A stretch of DNA of 64,000 nucleotides, taken from contig NZ_BBQM01000013.1 in assembly GCF_000876015.1 (NCBI RefSeq), forward strand, positions 236,015-300,014. The letters are read 5' to 3'. Origin of the DNA: Cupriavidus basilensis. Its GTDB lineage: Bacteria; Pseudomonadota; Gammaproteobacteria; Burkholderiales; Burkholderiaceae. How positions within the stretch are numbered: the stretch's first letter is position 1; each line of letters opens with the position of its first letter. Shown piece after piece: positions 1 to 7,897 of the stretch. The notes beneath the pieces are model-generated. The model did not search any database. It worked only from the letters and a program-made list of their open reading frames with translations, and was not told the DNA's origin. The translations under genes and the position numbers were made by a program.

Positions 1-1
1 C

Positions 2-580
2 CTGCTCAAGGCCAGCTTCGACCGCGTCTTCGCGCTGGCCGCGCTGGCCGGGCTGTCGCCGCTGTTGCTGGCGATCGCCGCGGCGGTCAAGCTGTCGTCG
101 CCGGGGCCGGTGCTGTTCCGGCAGGCGCGCCTCGGCATGGACGGCAAGCCGTTCCACGTCTACAAGTTCCGCACGATGGTGCAGCACCGGGAGCGCGGCG
201 TGACCCAGGCCGTGCGCGGCGACGCGCGCATCACGCGCGTGGGCGCCTTCCTGCGCCGCACCAGCCTCGACGAGCTGCCGCAGTTCTTCAACGTGCTGCG
301 CGGCGAGATGTCGGTGGTGGGCCCGCGCCCGCACGCCATCGAGCACAACGAGATCTACAAGGAAGTGATCGACCGCTACATGCTGCGCCACCGCGTCAAG
401 CCCGGCATCACCGGCTGGGCGCAGATCAACGGCCTGCGCGGCCAGACCGACACCGTGGACAAGATGCGCCGGCGCATCGAGTTCGACATCTTCTACATCC
501 GCAACTGGTCGTTCCGCCTGGACCTGCACATCATCCTGCGCACCGCCCTGCACGGCTGGACCGGCAAGGCCGCCTACTGA
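2..580 (+). CDS. Polyprenyl-phosphate sugar-1-phosphate transferase (WcaJ/WbaP type), 5' truncated by window edge
   Basis: Only the C-terminal catalytic part is present; the reading frame is open from the first bases, so the N-terminus lies outside the window. The product starts EPS repeat-unit synthesis at the inner membrane by moving a sugar-1-phosphate onto undecaprenyl phosphate. The sequence shows the last membrane helix, then the bacterial sugar transferase signatures [42 protein letters not shown] and NGLRGQTDT. The family ends, as here, shortly after an amphipathic segment ([15 protein letters not shown]). Which sugar is transferred cannot be read from the sequence. It is the first gene of the EPS region seen here and reads toward the carrier-protein operon. 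Confidence 0.93.
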   Translation: MLKASFDRVFALAALAGLSPLLLAIAAAVKLSSPGPVLFRQARLGMDGKPFHVYKFRTMVQHRERGVTQAVRGDARITRVGAFLRRTSLDELPQFFNVLRGEMSVVGPRPHAIEHNEIYKEVIDRYMLRHRVKPGITGWAQINGLRGQTDTVDKMRRRIEFDIFYIRNWSFRLDLHIILRTALHGWTGKAAY

Positions 581-753
581 GCACCGCCGGGCATCCGCCC
601 GGCAAGCACCGCGCGCGCCGGGTGCTCGCGTTCGCCGTCCGGCGACATGCCGCCGCCGCGGCGGCGCGAAGTTGGTGGGCCAGCGCACCGAAGCCCGATG
701 GCGGCTGCGGCCCAATGATGAAACCCGATCATCCTCACCGAGGAGTAACAGAG
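581..753. other. Intergenic gap with short GC hairpins
   Basis: This gap separates the sugar transferase from the carrier-protein operon. Just after the stop codon there is an inverted repeat GCCGGGC-ATCC-GCCCGGC (about 586-603), which could act as a transcript end, although no T-run follows it. A good ribosome-binding site (AGGAG, 741-745) lies ahead of the next gene. No coding sequence is supported here. Confidence 0.4.
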
Positions 754-1005
754 ATGAAGGCAACCATTCGACAAATCCTCGCCGAGGTGGCGCGGCTCGA
801 CGTATCGGTCGAGGCGCTCGACGACCAGGCCGATCTCTACGAAGCCGGCCTGTCGTCGCTGGCCACCGTGCACGTGATGCTGGCCATCGAGAATGCGTTC
901 AACATCGAGATCCCGGATGCGATGCTGACCCGCCAGCTCTTTCGCAGCGTGAATTCGCTCGCCGCCGCGGCCGAGCAGCTCAGGCAGCAGCAGGAGGCAG
1001 CATGA
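754..1005 (+). CDS. Acyl/aminoacyl carrier protein
   Basis: An 83-residue phosphopantetheine-binding protein. The serine that would take the 4'-phosphopantetheine arm is Ser35 in EAGLSSLATV, the usual (D/S)SL motif at the start of helix II; the residues around it (DLYEAGL before, HVMLAIENAFNIEIPD after) are typical of carrier proteins. The start at 754 is chosen because AGGAG lies 8 bases upstream and the protein then begins directly with helix I. The next gene starts inside its stop codon (ATGA). Because an amino acid:carrier protein ligase follows two genes later, this protein is probably the carrier that becomes aminoacylated rather than a fatty-acid ACP. That assignment is inference from context. 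Confidence 0.9.
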   Translation: MKATIRQILAEVARLDVSVEALDDQADLYEAGLSSLATVHVMLAIENAFNIEIPDAMLTRQLFRSVNSLAAAAEQLRQQQEAA

Positions 1006-2201
1006 GCCCCCCGCTGGCCAGCGTGGAGCTGGCGCGCCCGGCCGCGGTCCATGCCGGCACCGCCGGGCTGATGGCCGCGGCGGCCCTGGCCGCCGCCGAG
1101 GCCGCGCTGCACGCCGACCGCGTCGACTGCGACGCCGCCTTCCCGCACGAGGCCTTCGCGGTGCTGCGCCAGCATGGCCTGCTCGGTGCGATGGTGCCGG
1201 CCGCGCACGGCGGCGCGGGCGCCTCGCTCGACACCATCGCGGCGATCTGCCGCGTGCTCGCTGCGGGCTGCGCGTCGGCCGGCATGATCTACGCGATGCA
1301 CCAGATCCAGGTCGCCTGCCTGATCGAGCACGGCGGCGGCAGCCCCTGGCACGAGCAACTGCTCGGGCGCATCGCCGGCGAGCAGTTGCTGCTGGCCTCG
1401 GCCACCTCGGAAGAGGCCATCGGCGGCGCGCTGCGCAACAGCGGCTGCGCGGTCAACGTCGACAACGGCCGCTTCCACCTGCTCAAGATGGCGCCGACGA
1501 TCTCCTACGGCGCGCACGCCGACGCGATCCTGGCCACCGCGCGCCGCCATGCCGACGCCTCGCCCTCCGACCAGGTCATGGTGTGCCTGCTCAAGCCCGA
1601 CTTCACGCTGGAAAGCCTCAGCACCTGGGACACCCTGGGCATGCGCGGCACCTGCAGCAACGGCTTTCGCCTGGAGGCGCGCGGCGCCTGCGAGCAGATC
1701 CTGCCGGTGGCGTTCGGCGAGATCGCCGACGGCACCATGACGCCGGTCTCGCACATTCTCTGGGCGTCGCTGTGGACCGGCATCGCCGGCGACGCCGTGC
1801 AGCGCGCCAAGGCCTTCTTCCAGGGCCAGGCGCGCGCGCGTCCCGGCTCGCTGCCGCCGTCGGCCACGCGCGTGGCCGACGCGGTGGCGATGGTGCAGAT
1901 GATGGAAGGCCGGCTCGAACTCGCGCTGGCCCACCAGCGCCAGCGCCACGCCGGACTGTCGGTGTCCGCGCTGTTCTCGCTCGCGGCCGAGATGAACGGG
2001 CTCAAGACCAGCGTCTCCGCGCTGGCCATCGAGGCGGTGCAGCAGGCCATGATGATCTGCGGCATGGCCGGCTACAAGCACGGCACGCCCTACAGCCTCG
2101 GGCGTCATCTGCGCGATCTCTGGTCGGCGCCGCTGATGATCAACAACGACCGGATCCTGACCAACACCGCTAGCCTGCTGCTGGCCGAGCGTTCGAGCTG
2201 A
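1002..2201 (+). CDS. Acyl-CoA dehydrogenase-like flavoprotein
   Basis: A 399-residue protein with the fold order of acyl-CoA dehydrogenases: an N-terminal helical region (LRQHGLLGAMVPAAHGGAGAS), a central beta domain (LLLASATSEEAIGGALRN ... WDTLGMRGTCSNGF) and a C-terminal helical domain ending in RHLRDLWSAPLMINNDRIL. FAD binding and oxidation of a thioester-bound substrate are expected. It overlaps the carrier-protein gene by four bases and is followed at 10 bases by the ligase gene, so the three are probably cotranscribed. A likely substrate is an acyl or aminoacyl group on the carrier protein rather than on free CoA; this is inferred from the operon. No catalytic glutamate was assigned with confidence. 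Confidence 0.85.
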   Translation: MSPPLASVELARPAAVHAGTAGLMAAAALAAAEAALHADRVDCDAAFPHEAFAVLRQHGLLGAMVPAAHGGAGASLDTIAAICRVLAAGCASAGMIYAMHQIQVACLIEHGGGSPWHEQLLGRIAGEQLLLASATSEEAIGGALRNSGCAVNVDNGRFHLLKMAPTISYGAHADAILATARRHADASPSDQVMVCLLKPDFTLESLSTWDTLGMRGTCSNGFRLEARGACEQILPVAFGEIADGTMTPVSHILWASLWTGIAGDAVQRAKAFFQGQARARPGSLPPSATRVADAVAMVQMMEGRLELALAHQRQRHAGLSVSALFSLAAEMNGLKTSVSALAIEAVQQAMMICGMAGYKHGTPYSLGRHLRDLWSAPLMINNDRILTNTASLLLAERSS

Positions 2202-2211
2202 GGAGCACCAC

Positions 2212-3231
2212 ATGGATGCCAACGTTAGCGTGGACAATGCCGGCGCCGCGCCCGCCACGTCCGCCGGACTCGCCGAACCCGCCGGGGATGCCACCGCGGC
2301 AACGCCCTACGGCGACCCGCAGGCCGGCCAGCGGCGCTACCAGCAGGCGCTGATCGCGGCCGGCCTGCTGATCCCCAGCGGCGTCGACGGCGTGTACGGC
2401 CGCAGCGCGGTGTTCGAAGCGATTGCCGACGGCCTCAACGTGGCCGTCAGCGCGCTCGGCGCGGACCAGCGCGCGGAAGTGATGCGCTTCCCGCCGGCCA
2501 TGTCGCGCAAGGACTTCGAGGCCAGCGGCTATCTCAAGAGCTTCCCGCAGCTGGCCGGCACCGTGCACAGCTTCTGCGGCAGCGACCGCGACCACCACCG
2601 CCTGCTGGCGCGGCTCGAGGACGGCGAGGAATGGGCCGACGAACAGCGCCCCACGCGCGTGGTGCTCACGCCCGCGGCCTGCTATCCGATCTACCCGGCG
2701 GTGGCGCGGCGCGGGCCGATGCCGCCGCAGGGGCTGGTGGTGGACGTGCTGTCGTACTGCTTCCGCCACGAGCCGTCGATCGACCCGGCCCGCATGCAGA
2801 TGTTCCGCCAGCGCGAGTACGTGCGCCTGGGCAACGCGGAGCAGATCATCGCGTTCCGCCAGCTGTGGATGGAGCGCGGCCAGCAGCTCGCCGGCCTGCT
2901 CGAGCTGCCGCACGAGGTCGACGTCGCCAACGACCCGTTCTTCGGCCGCGGCGGCAAGATCGTGGCCGACAGCCAGCGCGAGCTGAAGCTCAAGTTCGAG
3001 CTGCTGGTCCCCATCAACGAGGGCGCGCCGCCCACCGCCTGCATGAGCTTCAACTACCACATGGACCACTTCGGCCAGGTGTGGGAGCTGCGCACCGCCG
3101 ACGGCGAGCCGGCCCACACCGGCTGCGTCGGCTTCGGCATCGAGCGCCTGACGCTGGCGCTGCTGCGCCACCACGGCTTCGACCTCTCGCAGTGGCCCCG
3201 CGGCGTGCGCGCCACGCTGGGAGGGCTGTGA
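2212..3231 (+). CDS. Amino acid:[carrier protein] ligase (class II aaRS-like)
   Basis: A 339-residue homologue of the truncated SerRS-like enzymes that activate a small amino acid with ATP and load it onto the phosphopantetheine arm of a carrier protein instead of tRNA. There is no tRNA-binding arm. The class II motifs are visible: motif 2 around FRHEPS...FRQREYV and motif 3 in GFGIERLTLALLR. Cys157, Glu202 and Cys305 are spaced 45 and 103 residues apart, as I recall for the zinc ligands of the Bradyrhizobium enzyme Bll0957, which supports an active zinc-dependent amino-acid site. The first 30 or so residues are Ala/Pro-rich and probably disordered. Start has GAGGAGC upstream. Which amino acid is used is unknown; glycine or alanine is typical for the family. 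Confidence 0.9.
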   Translation: MDANVSVDNAGAAPATSAGLAEPAGDATAATPYGDPQAGQRRYQQALIAAGLLIPSGVDGVYGRSAVFEAIADGLNVAVSALGADQRAEVMRFPPAMSRKDFEASGYLKSFPQLAGTVHSFCGSDRDHHRLLARLEDGEEWADEQRPTRVVLTPAACYPIYPAVARRGPMPPQGLVVDVLSYCFRHEPSIDPARMQMFRQREYVRLGNAEQIIAFRQLWMERGQQLAGLLELPHEVDVANDPFFGRGGKIVADSQRELKLKFELLVPINEGAPPTACMSFNYHMDHFGQVWELRTADGEPAHTGCVGFGIERLTLALLRHHGFDLSQWPRGVRATLGGL

Positions 3232-4223
3232 TGCTCGTCGCCCCCCGTACCCTGGAGCGCGTCGCCCACGTGTCGCACGCCCTGCACAGCGGCAATCCGG
3301 TCTGGCCGCAGACCAACTGCTATGTCGACCTGTGGATCGAGCTGCTGCACGGCTGGGCGCTCGATCCGGTGGCGGCGCTCGGCTTCACCGTGGCGCAGGA
3401 TTTCGAGGGCGACCAGTTCACCTTCTTCAAATACCCGCACGACGACCTCGAGCGCCTGTACGGCGTGGTGGTGCAGGAACTCTCGCTGTACGAGTCGATG
3501 GAGGCGCGCGTGGCCGCGCAGACCTGCCGCGGCCACGTGGTGCTGCTCGAGGTGGACAGCTTCTACCTGCCCGACAACCGCGCCACCACCTACCGCCGCG
3601 AGCACAGCAAGACCACCATCGGCATCGACGTGATGGTGCCGGACGCGCAGTCGGTCGGCTACTACCACAACGAGGGCTACCACGTGGCCAGCGGCGAGGA
3701 CTACGACGGCCTGTTCCGCCGCCTGCCGGGCCTGGCCGGCGACGTGAACCTGCTGTTTCCCTACGCCGAGGTGGTGCGACGCCGCTTCCCCGCGCTGGAA
3801 GGGGCGATGCTGGTGCGCGCCGCGCTCGCGCTGCTGCGCAGGCACCTCGCGCGGCGCCCGCGCCAGAACCCCATCGCCGCGTTCCGCACCGCGTTCCCGG
3901 CGCACCAGGAAGCGCTGATGGCCGGCGGCGAGCAGGTCTTCCATCCCTATGCGTTCTGCGTGCTGCGCCAGCTCGGCGCCAACTTCGAGCTGCTCGGGCA
4001 GTACCTGCGCTGGCTGGCCCAGCACGGCCAGCCGATGCCGGACAGCATCGCCGGCGCGTGCCAGAAGATGGCCTCCGAGGCGATGGTGATGCAGTTCCGT
4101 CTGGTGCGCTCCGTCATCAGCCGCCGCGTGGACCGCTGCCTGGACTGCCTGGACCAGCTCGAAGCCTCCTACGAGGCGGCGGTGCCCGCGCTGGCCGGCT
4201 ACGTGGGCGAAGCCGAATACTGA
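3231..4223 (+). CDS. DUF1839 family protein
   Basis: A 330-residue protein that I recognise as DUF1839, a family of unknown biochemical role. Visible features are an acidic and aromatic core (FEGDQFTFFKYPHDDLERLYG), a likely conserved patch LLEVDSFYLPDN...YRREHSKTTIGID, and a helical C-terminal half. There is no signal peptide, so it should be cytoplasmic. Its ATG overlaps the stop of the ligase gene by one base (TGATG), so expression is probably coupled to it. The tight linkage suggests it acts on, or accepts the amino acid from, the aminoacylated carrier protein. That role is inferred only from gene order. Confidence 0.85.
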   Translation: MLVAPRTLERVAHVSHALHSGNPVWPQTNCYVDLWIELLHGWALDPVAALGFTVAQDFEGDQFTFFKYPHDDLERLYGVVVQELSLYESMEARVAAQTCRGHVVLLEVDSFYLPDNRATTYRREHSKTTIGIDVMVPDAQSVGYYHNEGYHVASGEDYDGLFRRLPGLAGDVNLLFPYAEVVRRRFPALEGAMLVRAALALLRRHLARRPRQNPIAAFRTAFPAHQEALMAGGEQVFHPYAFCVLRQLGANFELLGQYLRWLAQHGQPMPDSIAGACQKMASEAMVMQFRLVRSVISRRVDRCLDCLDQLEASYEAAVPALAGYVGEAEY

Positions 4224-4237
4224 CGCGCCCGCCGGCC

Positions 4238-6832
4238 ATGCACGCGCCGCTCGCACTCGCGCCGGTCCCCGGGCGGCCCGCCTGCCGGCAGCCGCTCGCG
4301 CACGGCTGGACCCTGCTGGAGACGCCCGCGGGCGCCGCCGCCTCGCCGGCGGCGCTGGACGCGCTAGACGCGCTGGCCGGCCGCGCGCCGTGGCTGCCGG
4401 CCAGCGTGCCCGGCACCGTGGCGCAGGCGCTGCAGGCCGCGGGCCGGTGGCAGGTCGGCGCGCCGCGCGCGCTGCACGACCACGACTACTGGTATCGCGT
4501 GCCGCTGTCCGGCAGCGGCGTGCATCGCCTGCGCCTGCATGGCCTGGCCACCATCGCCGAGGTCTGGCTCGACGAGACGCGCGTGCTCGACGCGCACAAC
4601 ATGTTCACCGCGCACGAGGCCGAGCTGCATCTCGACGGCAGCCACGTGCTGTACCTGTGCTTCCGCGCGCTGCACCGCTGGCTGCGCGGCCAGCGCGGGC
4701 CGGTGCGGTGGAAGCCGCGCCTGGTCACGCCGCCCTCGCTGCGGCTGGTGCGCACCACGCTGCTGGGCCACATGCCGGGCTGGTGCCCGCCGGTCCATAC
4801 CGTGGGCCCGTGGCGCGGCATCGACCTGCTGCCGCTCGACGCCGCCAGCCCGCTGCTGACCGCGCGCTACGACCTGCACGCCGCGCTCGACGCCGATCTC
4901 GCGCGCGGCACGATCCGCCTGTGCCTGCGCGGCGTGGCGCCGCTGCCGCCGGGCGTGCTGCCGATGCTATGCGCGGACGGGCGCGAGGCGCCGCTGGCCG
5001 CGGTGGACGCAGGCCCGGGCGGCATCGCCTACGAAGGCGAGCTCGCCATCCCCGCGCCGCGCCTGTGGTGGCCGCACACGCATGGCACGCCCGAACGCTA
5101 TGCCGTGCAACTGCGGCTGGGAGAACTGCGCATCGACTGCGCGCAGGTCGGCTTTCGCCGCATCGAAGCCGAGCGCGAGACACCGCAGGGCGACGAAGGC
5201 TTCGCGCTGCGCGTGAACGGCGAGCGCATCTTCTGCCGCGGCGCCTGCTGGACCAGCCACGATCTGACCGGCCACGCCGATGCGCCCGCGGCCGTGGAAA
5301 AATGGCTCGCGCTGGCGCACGGCGCCGGCATGAACATGGTGCGCGTGAGCGGCGTCACCTGCTACCAGGGCGAGGCCTTCTTCGATGCGTGCGACGCGCT
5401 CGGCCTGCTGGTCTGGCAGGACTTCATGTTCGCCAACTTCGACTATTCGGCCGATGCCGAAGCGGCGCGCCCGCTGATGGCGCAGGCCGCGCGCGAGGTC
5501 GGCGAATGGCTGGCCGCGCACCGCCACCACCCGAGCGTGGCGGTGCTGTGCGGCGGCAGCGAGGTCGAGCAGCAGGCCGCCATGATGGGCGTTGCCGCCG
5601 CGGCATGGCGCCAGCCGCTGTTCGACGAGATCATCCCGGCCTGCCTGGCGCGCTGGCATCCCGAGGCGGTCTACGTGCGCAATTCGCCCAGCGGCGGCGC
5701 GTGGCCGTTCCAGCCCGACAGCGGCGTGACGCACTACTACGGCGTGGGCGCCTACCAGCGCCCGCTCGACGACGCGCGCCGCGCCAGCGTGCGCTTCACC
5801 TCCGAATGCCTGGCCTTCGCCAACGTGCCGTGCGCGCGCACGCTGGCCGAGGCGCTGCCGGTGCCGCCCGCGCACGATCCGCGCTGGAAGGCGCGCGTGC
5901 CGCGCGACGCGGGCAGCGGCTGGGATTTCGAGGACGTGCGCGACTTCTACCTGCGCGAGCTGTTCAAGGTGGACCCGCCGCGCCTGCGCTACGAAGACAG
6001 CGCGCGCTACCTGCAACTGTCGCGCGCGGTGGTGGCCGAGGTCATGACCGACGTGTTCAGCGAATGGCGCCGCGCCGGCTCCACCTGCGCCGGCGCGCTG
6101 GTGTGGCAGTTGCAGGACCTGCTGCCGGGCGCGGGCTGGGGCATCGTCGACGCGCTGGCGCGGCCCAAGTCCGCGTGGCACGCGCTGCGCCAGGTGTGGC
6201 AGCCGCTGCAGGTGCTGCTCACCGACGAAGGCCTCAACGGCATCCACCTGCACCTCATCAACGAGAGCGCCGCGCCGCGCGCGGTGCGCCTGCAACTGCA
6301 ATGCTGGCGCGACGGCGAGACCGCGCTGCTCGACGTCACGCGCGAGCTGTGCCTGGCGCCGCGCGCCACGCGGCGCGTGAGCGGCGCCGAGCTGGCCGGC
6401 GCGTTCTTCGATTTCACCTATGCCTACCGCTTCGGCCCGCGCCAGCACGACGTGGTGCGCGCCGCGCTGTTCGATCCCGCCGACGGCGCCTTGCTGAGCC
6501 AGGCCTGCTACCTGCCCGACCGCAGCGCGGCCGCGCTCGAGCCGCCCGAGCTGGCGGTGGCGGTGACGCGCGAGCACGGCGACTGGTGGCTCACGATATC
6601 GGCGCGGCGCTTCGCGCGCTGGGTCCACATCGAGGATGCCACCATGCGCGCCGAGCAGGACTGGTTCCACCTCGCGCCCGGCAGCCGCCGGCGCGTGCGG
6701 CTGCTGCCCGAGGCCGGCCCCGATGGCGGAGTGCGCGGTGCGGGCCCGCCCGGCGCCGCGTTCATCCCGATGGGGGAGATCCATGCGCTCAATGCGAGAC
6801 GCGCGCTTGCCTACAGTGCGCCGGGCGCCTGA
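4238..6832 (+). CDS. Glycoside hydrolase family 2 (beta-mannosidase-like)
   Basis: An 864-residue protein with the GH2 layout: an N-terminal jelly-roll sugar-binding domain (to about 175), an Ig-like domain, a TIM barrel (about 300-600) and C-terminal beta domains. The candidate acid/base is Glu442 in CGGSEVEQQ and the candidate nucleophile is Glu523 in FTSECLAF. In most GH2 beta-mannosidases the acid/base is preceded by Asn; here it is Ser, so specificity or activity may differ. No signal peptide is visible, so a cytoplasmic protein is expected. It follows the DUF1839 gene by 14 bases and ends the carrier-protein operon. It could trim an EPS-derived or glycolipid substrate, or act on a glycosylated product of the operon. 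Confidence 0.85.
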   Translation: MHAPLALAPVPGRPACRQPLAHGWTLLETPAGAAASPAALDALDALAGRAPWLPASVPGTVAQALQAAGRWQVGAPRALHDHDYWYRVPLSGSGVHRLRLHGLATIAEVWLDETRVLDAHNMFTAHEAELHLDGSHVLYLCFRALHRWLRGQRGPVRWKPRLVTPPSLRLVRTTLLGHMPGWCPPVHTVGPWRGIDLLPLDAASPLLTARYDLHAALDADLARGTIRLCLRGVAPLPPGVLPMLCADGREAPLAAVDAGPGGIAYEGELAIPAPRLWWPHTHGTPERYAVQLRLGELRIDCAQVGFRRIEAERETPQGDEGFALRVNGERIFCRGACWTSHDLTGHADAPAAVEKWLALAHGAGMNMVRVSGVTCYQGEAFFDACDALGLLVWQDFMFANFDYSADAEAARPLMAQAAREVGEWLAAHRHHPSVAVLCGGSEVEQQAAMMGVAAAAWRQPLFDEIIPACLARWHPEAVYVRNSPSGGAWPFQPDSGVTHYYGVGAYQRPLDDARRASVRFTSECLAFANVPCARTLAEALPVPPAHDPRWKARVPRDAGSGWDFEDVRDFYLRELFKVDPPRLRYEDSARYLQLSRAVVAEVMTDVFSEWRRAGSTCAGALVWQLQDLLPGAGWGIVDALARPKSAWHALRQVWQPLQVLLTDEGLNGIHLHLINESAAPRAVRLQLQCWRDGETALLDVTRELCLAPRATRRVSGAELAGAFFDFTYAYRFGPRQHDVVRAALFDPADGALLSQACYLPDRSAAALEPPELAVAVTREHGDWWLTISARRFARWVHIEDATMRAEQDWFHLAPGSRRRVRLLPEAGPDGGVRGAGPPGAAFIPMGEIHALNARRALAYSAPGA

Positions 6833-7101
6833 TGCGCCGCGCTCGCACCATACTGCCCGCCGCGCCGGGGCGGCGTCCGCGCGGCATTGGCCCTGCCCCG
6901 GCAATTGCTCTCAAACCTACCGAAGGATGACCGGGTTTCAACCGTGCGGCTACTGTTGGCAGGCCCACATATAGCCCTTAATGAAGACACAGATGCCGCA
7001 CGAGCCAGGGTCACGGAATAGGCGGCCGGCGCGGGTCCCGCGAAGTGCGCGGACCGGCTCCGGTGTTAAGTGTTCGTGCGGCTGGTCACGGGGAGAGGGA
7101 A

Positions 7102-7824
7102 ATGATCAGTCAGCGTTCGGATCTGCACGTCAATCATGTGCTGGGTGCCTTGCCGCGCAAGGATTGGGAGCTGTTGTCGGCGCATCTCGAGCTGGTGCGC
7201 ATGCGCGCCGGGCAACTGCTGACCGACTCCGGCCAGCGCATCCATCACGTCTACTTCCCCACCACGGCCATCGTCTCGATGCTGTCGCTGCTGGAAGACG
7301 GCGCCACGGTGGAGATCGCCGCCATCGGCAAGGAGGGGCTGGTCGGCATTCCGGTGCTCACCGGCGGCGACACCATGCCGTGCCGCGTGGAAGTGCGCAC
7401 GCCGGGCTTCGCCTACCGCCTGTCCGCGGCCACGCTCAAGCAGGAGTTCCTGCATTCGCCGGCGATCCAGCGCGTCACGCTGCTGTACGTGCAGGCCGTG
7501 CTCACGCAGATCGCGCAGACCGCGGTGTGCAACCGCCACCACTCGCTCAACAAGCAACTGTGCCGCTGGCTGCTGCTGGCGCTCGACCGCATGGCTTCCA
7601 ACGAGCTGGTCATCACGCAGCAGGTCATCGCCAACATGCTCGGCGTGCGCCGCGAGGGCGTGACCGAGGCCGCCGGCAAGCTCGAGGACCTCGGCCTGAT
7701 CCAGCACAGCCGCGGGCACATCACCGTGCTCGACCGGCATGGCCTGGAAGCGCATTCGTGCGAGTGCTACAAGCTCGTCAAGCGCGAATTCGATCGACTG
7801 CTGCCGGCGCTGGCAACCGTCTGA
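7102..7824 (+). CDS. Crp/Fnr-family transcriptional regulator
   Basis: A 240-residue regulator with an N-terminal cyclic-nucleotide-binding-like domain (LLTDSGQRIHHVYFPTTAIVS...GKEGLVGIPVL, about 20-130) and a C-terminal winged helix (VITQQVIANMLGVRREGVTEAAGKL, about 170-215). It has no Fnr-type N-terminal cysteine cluster, although Cys-rich SCECYK occurs near the C-terminus. The phosphate-binding RxS arginine typical of cAMP-binding Crp is not obvious, so the ligand, if any, is unknown. Start at 7102 is preferred because GGGAGAGGGA lies immediately upstream. It stands alone between the carrier-protein operon and the first tyrosine-kinase gene, and may control EPS genes; this is inference. 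Confidence 0.88.
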   Translation: MISQRSDLHVNHVLGALPRKDWELLSAHLELVRMRAGQLLTDSGQRIHHVYFPTTAIVSMLSLLEDGATVEIAAIGKEGLVGIPVLTGGDTMPCRVEVRTPGFAYRLSAATLKQEFLHSPAIQRVTLLYVQAVLTQIAQTAVCNRHHSLNKQLCRWLLLALDRMASNELVITQQVIANMLGVRREGVTEAAGKLEDLGLIQHSRGHITVLDRHGLEAHSCECYKLVKREFDRLLPALATV

Positions 7825-7897
7825 AGCCGGCGCGGCCGATGGCCGACGGGCAATGGGGCGAGCATGGCCGACGGGTCGGCCGCCCAGGGAGAATGCC

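Noticed and set aside
622..753. Longer start of the carrier protein (from 622)
   Set aside because: It would add 44 Arg/Ala-rich residues before helix I; the strong AGGAG site and conserved length support the start at 754.
4390..6930. 846-codon plus-strand frame overlapping the GH2 gene
   Set aside because: Composed of Arg/Ala/Pro runs without motifs; it is a shadow of the GH2 reading frame, which has clear domains.
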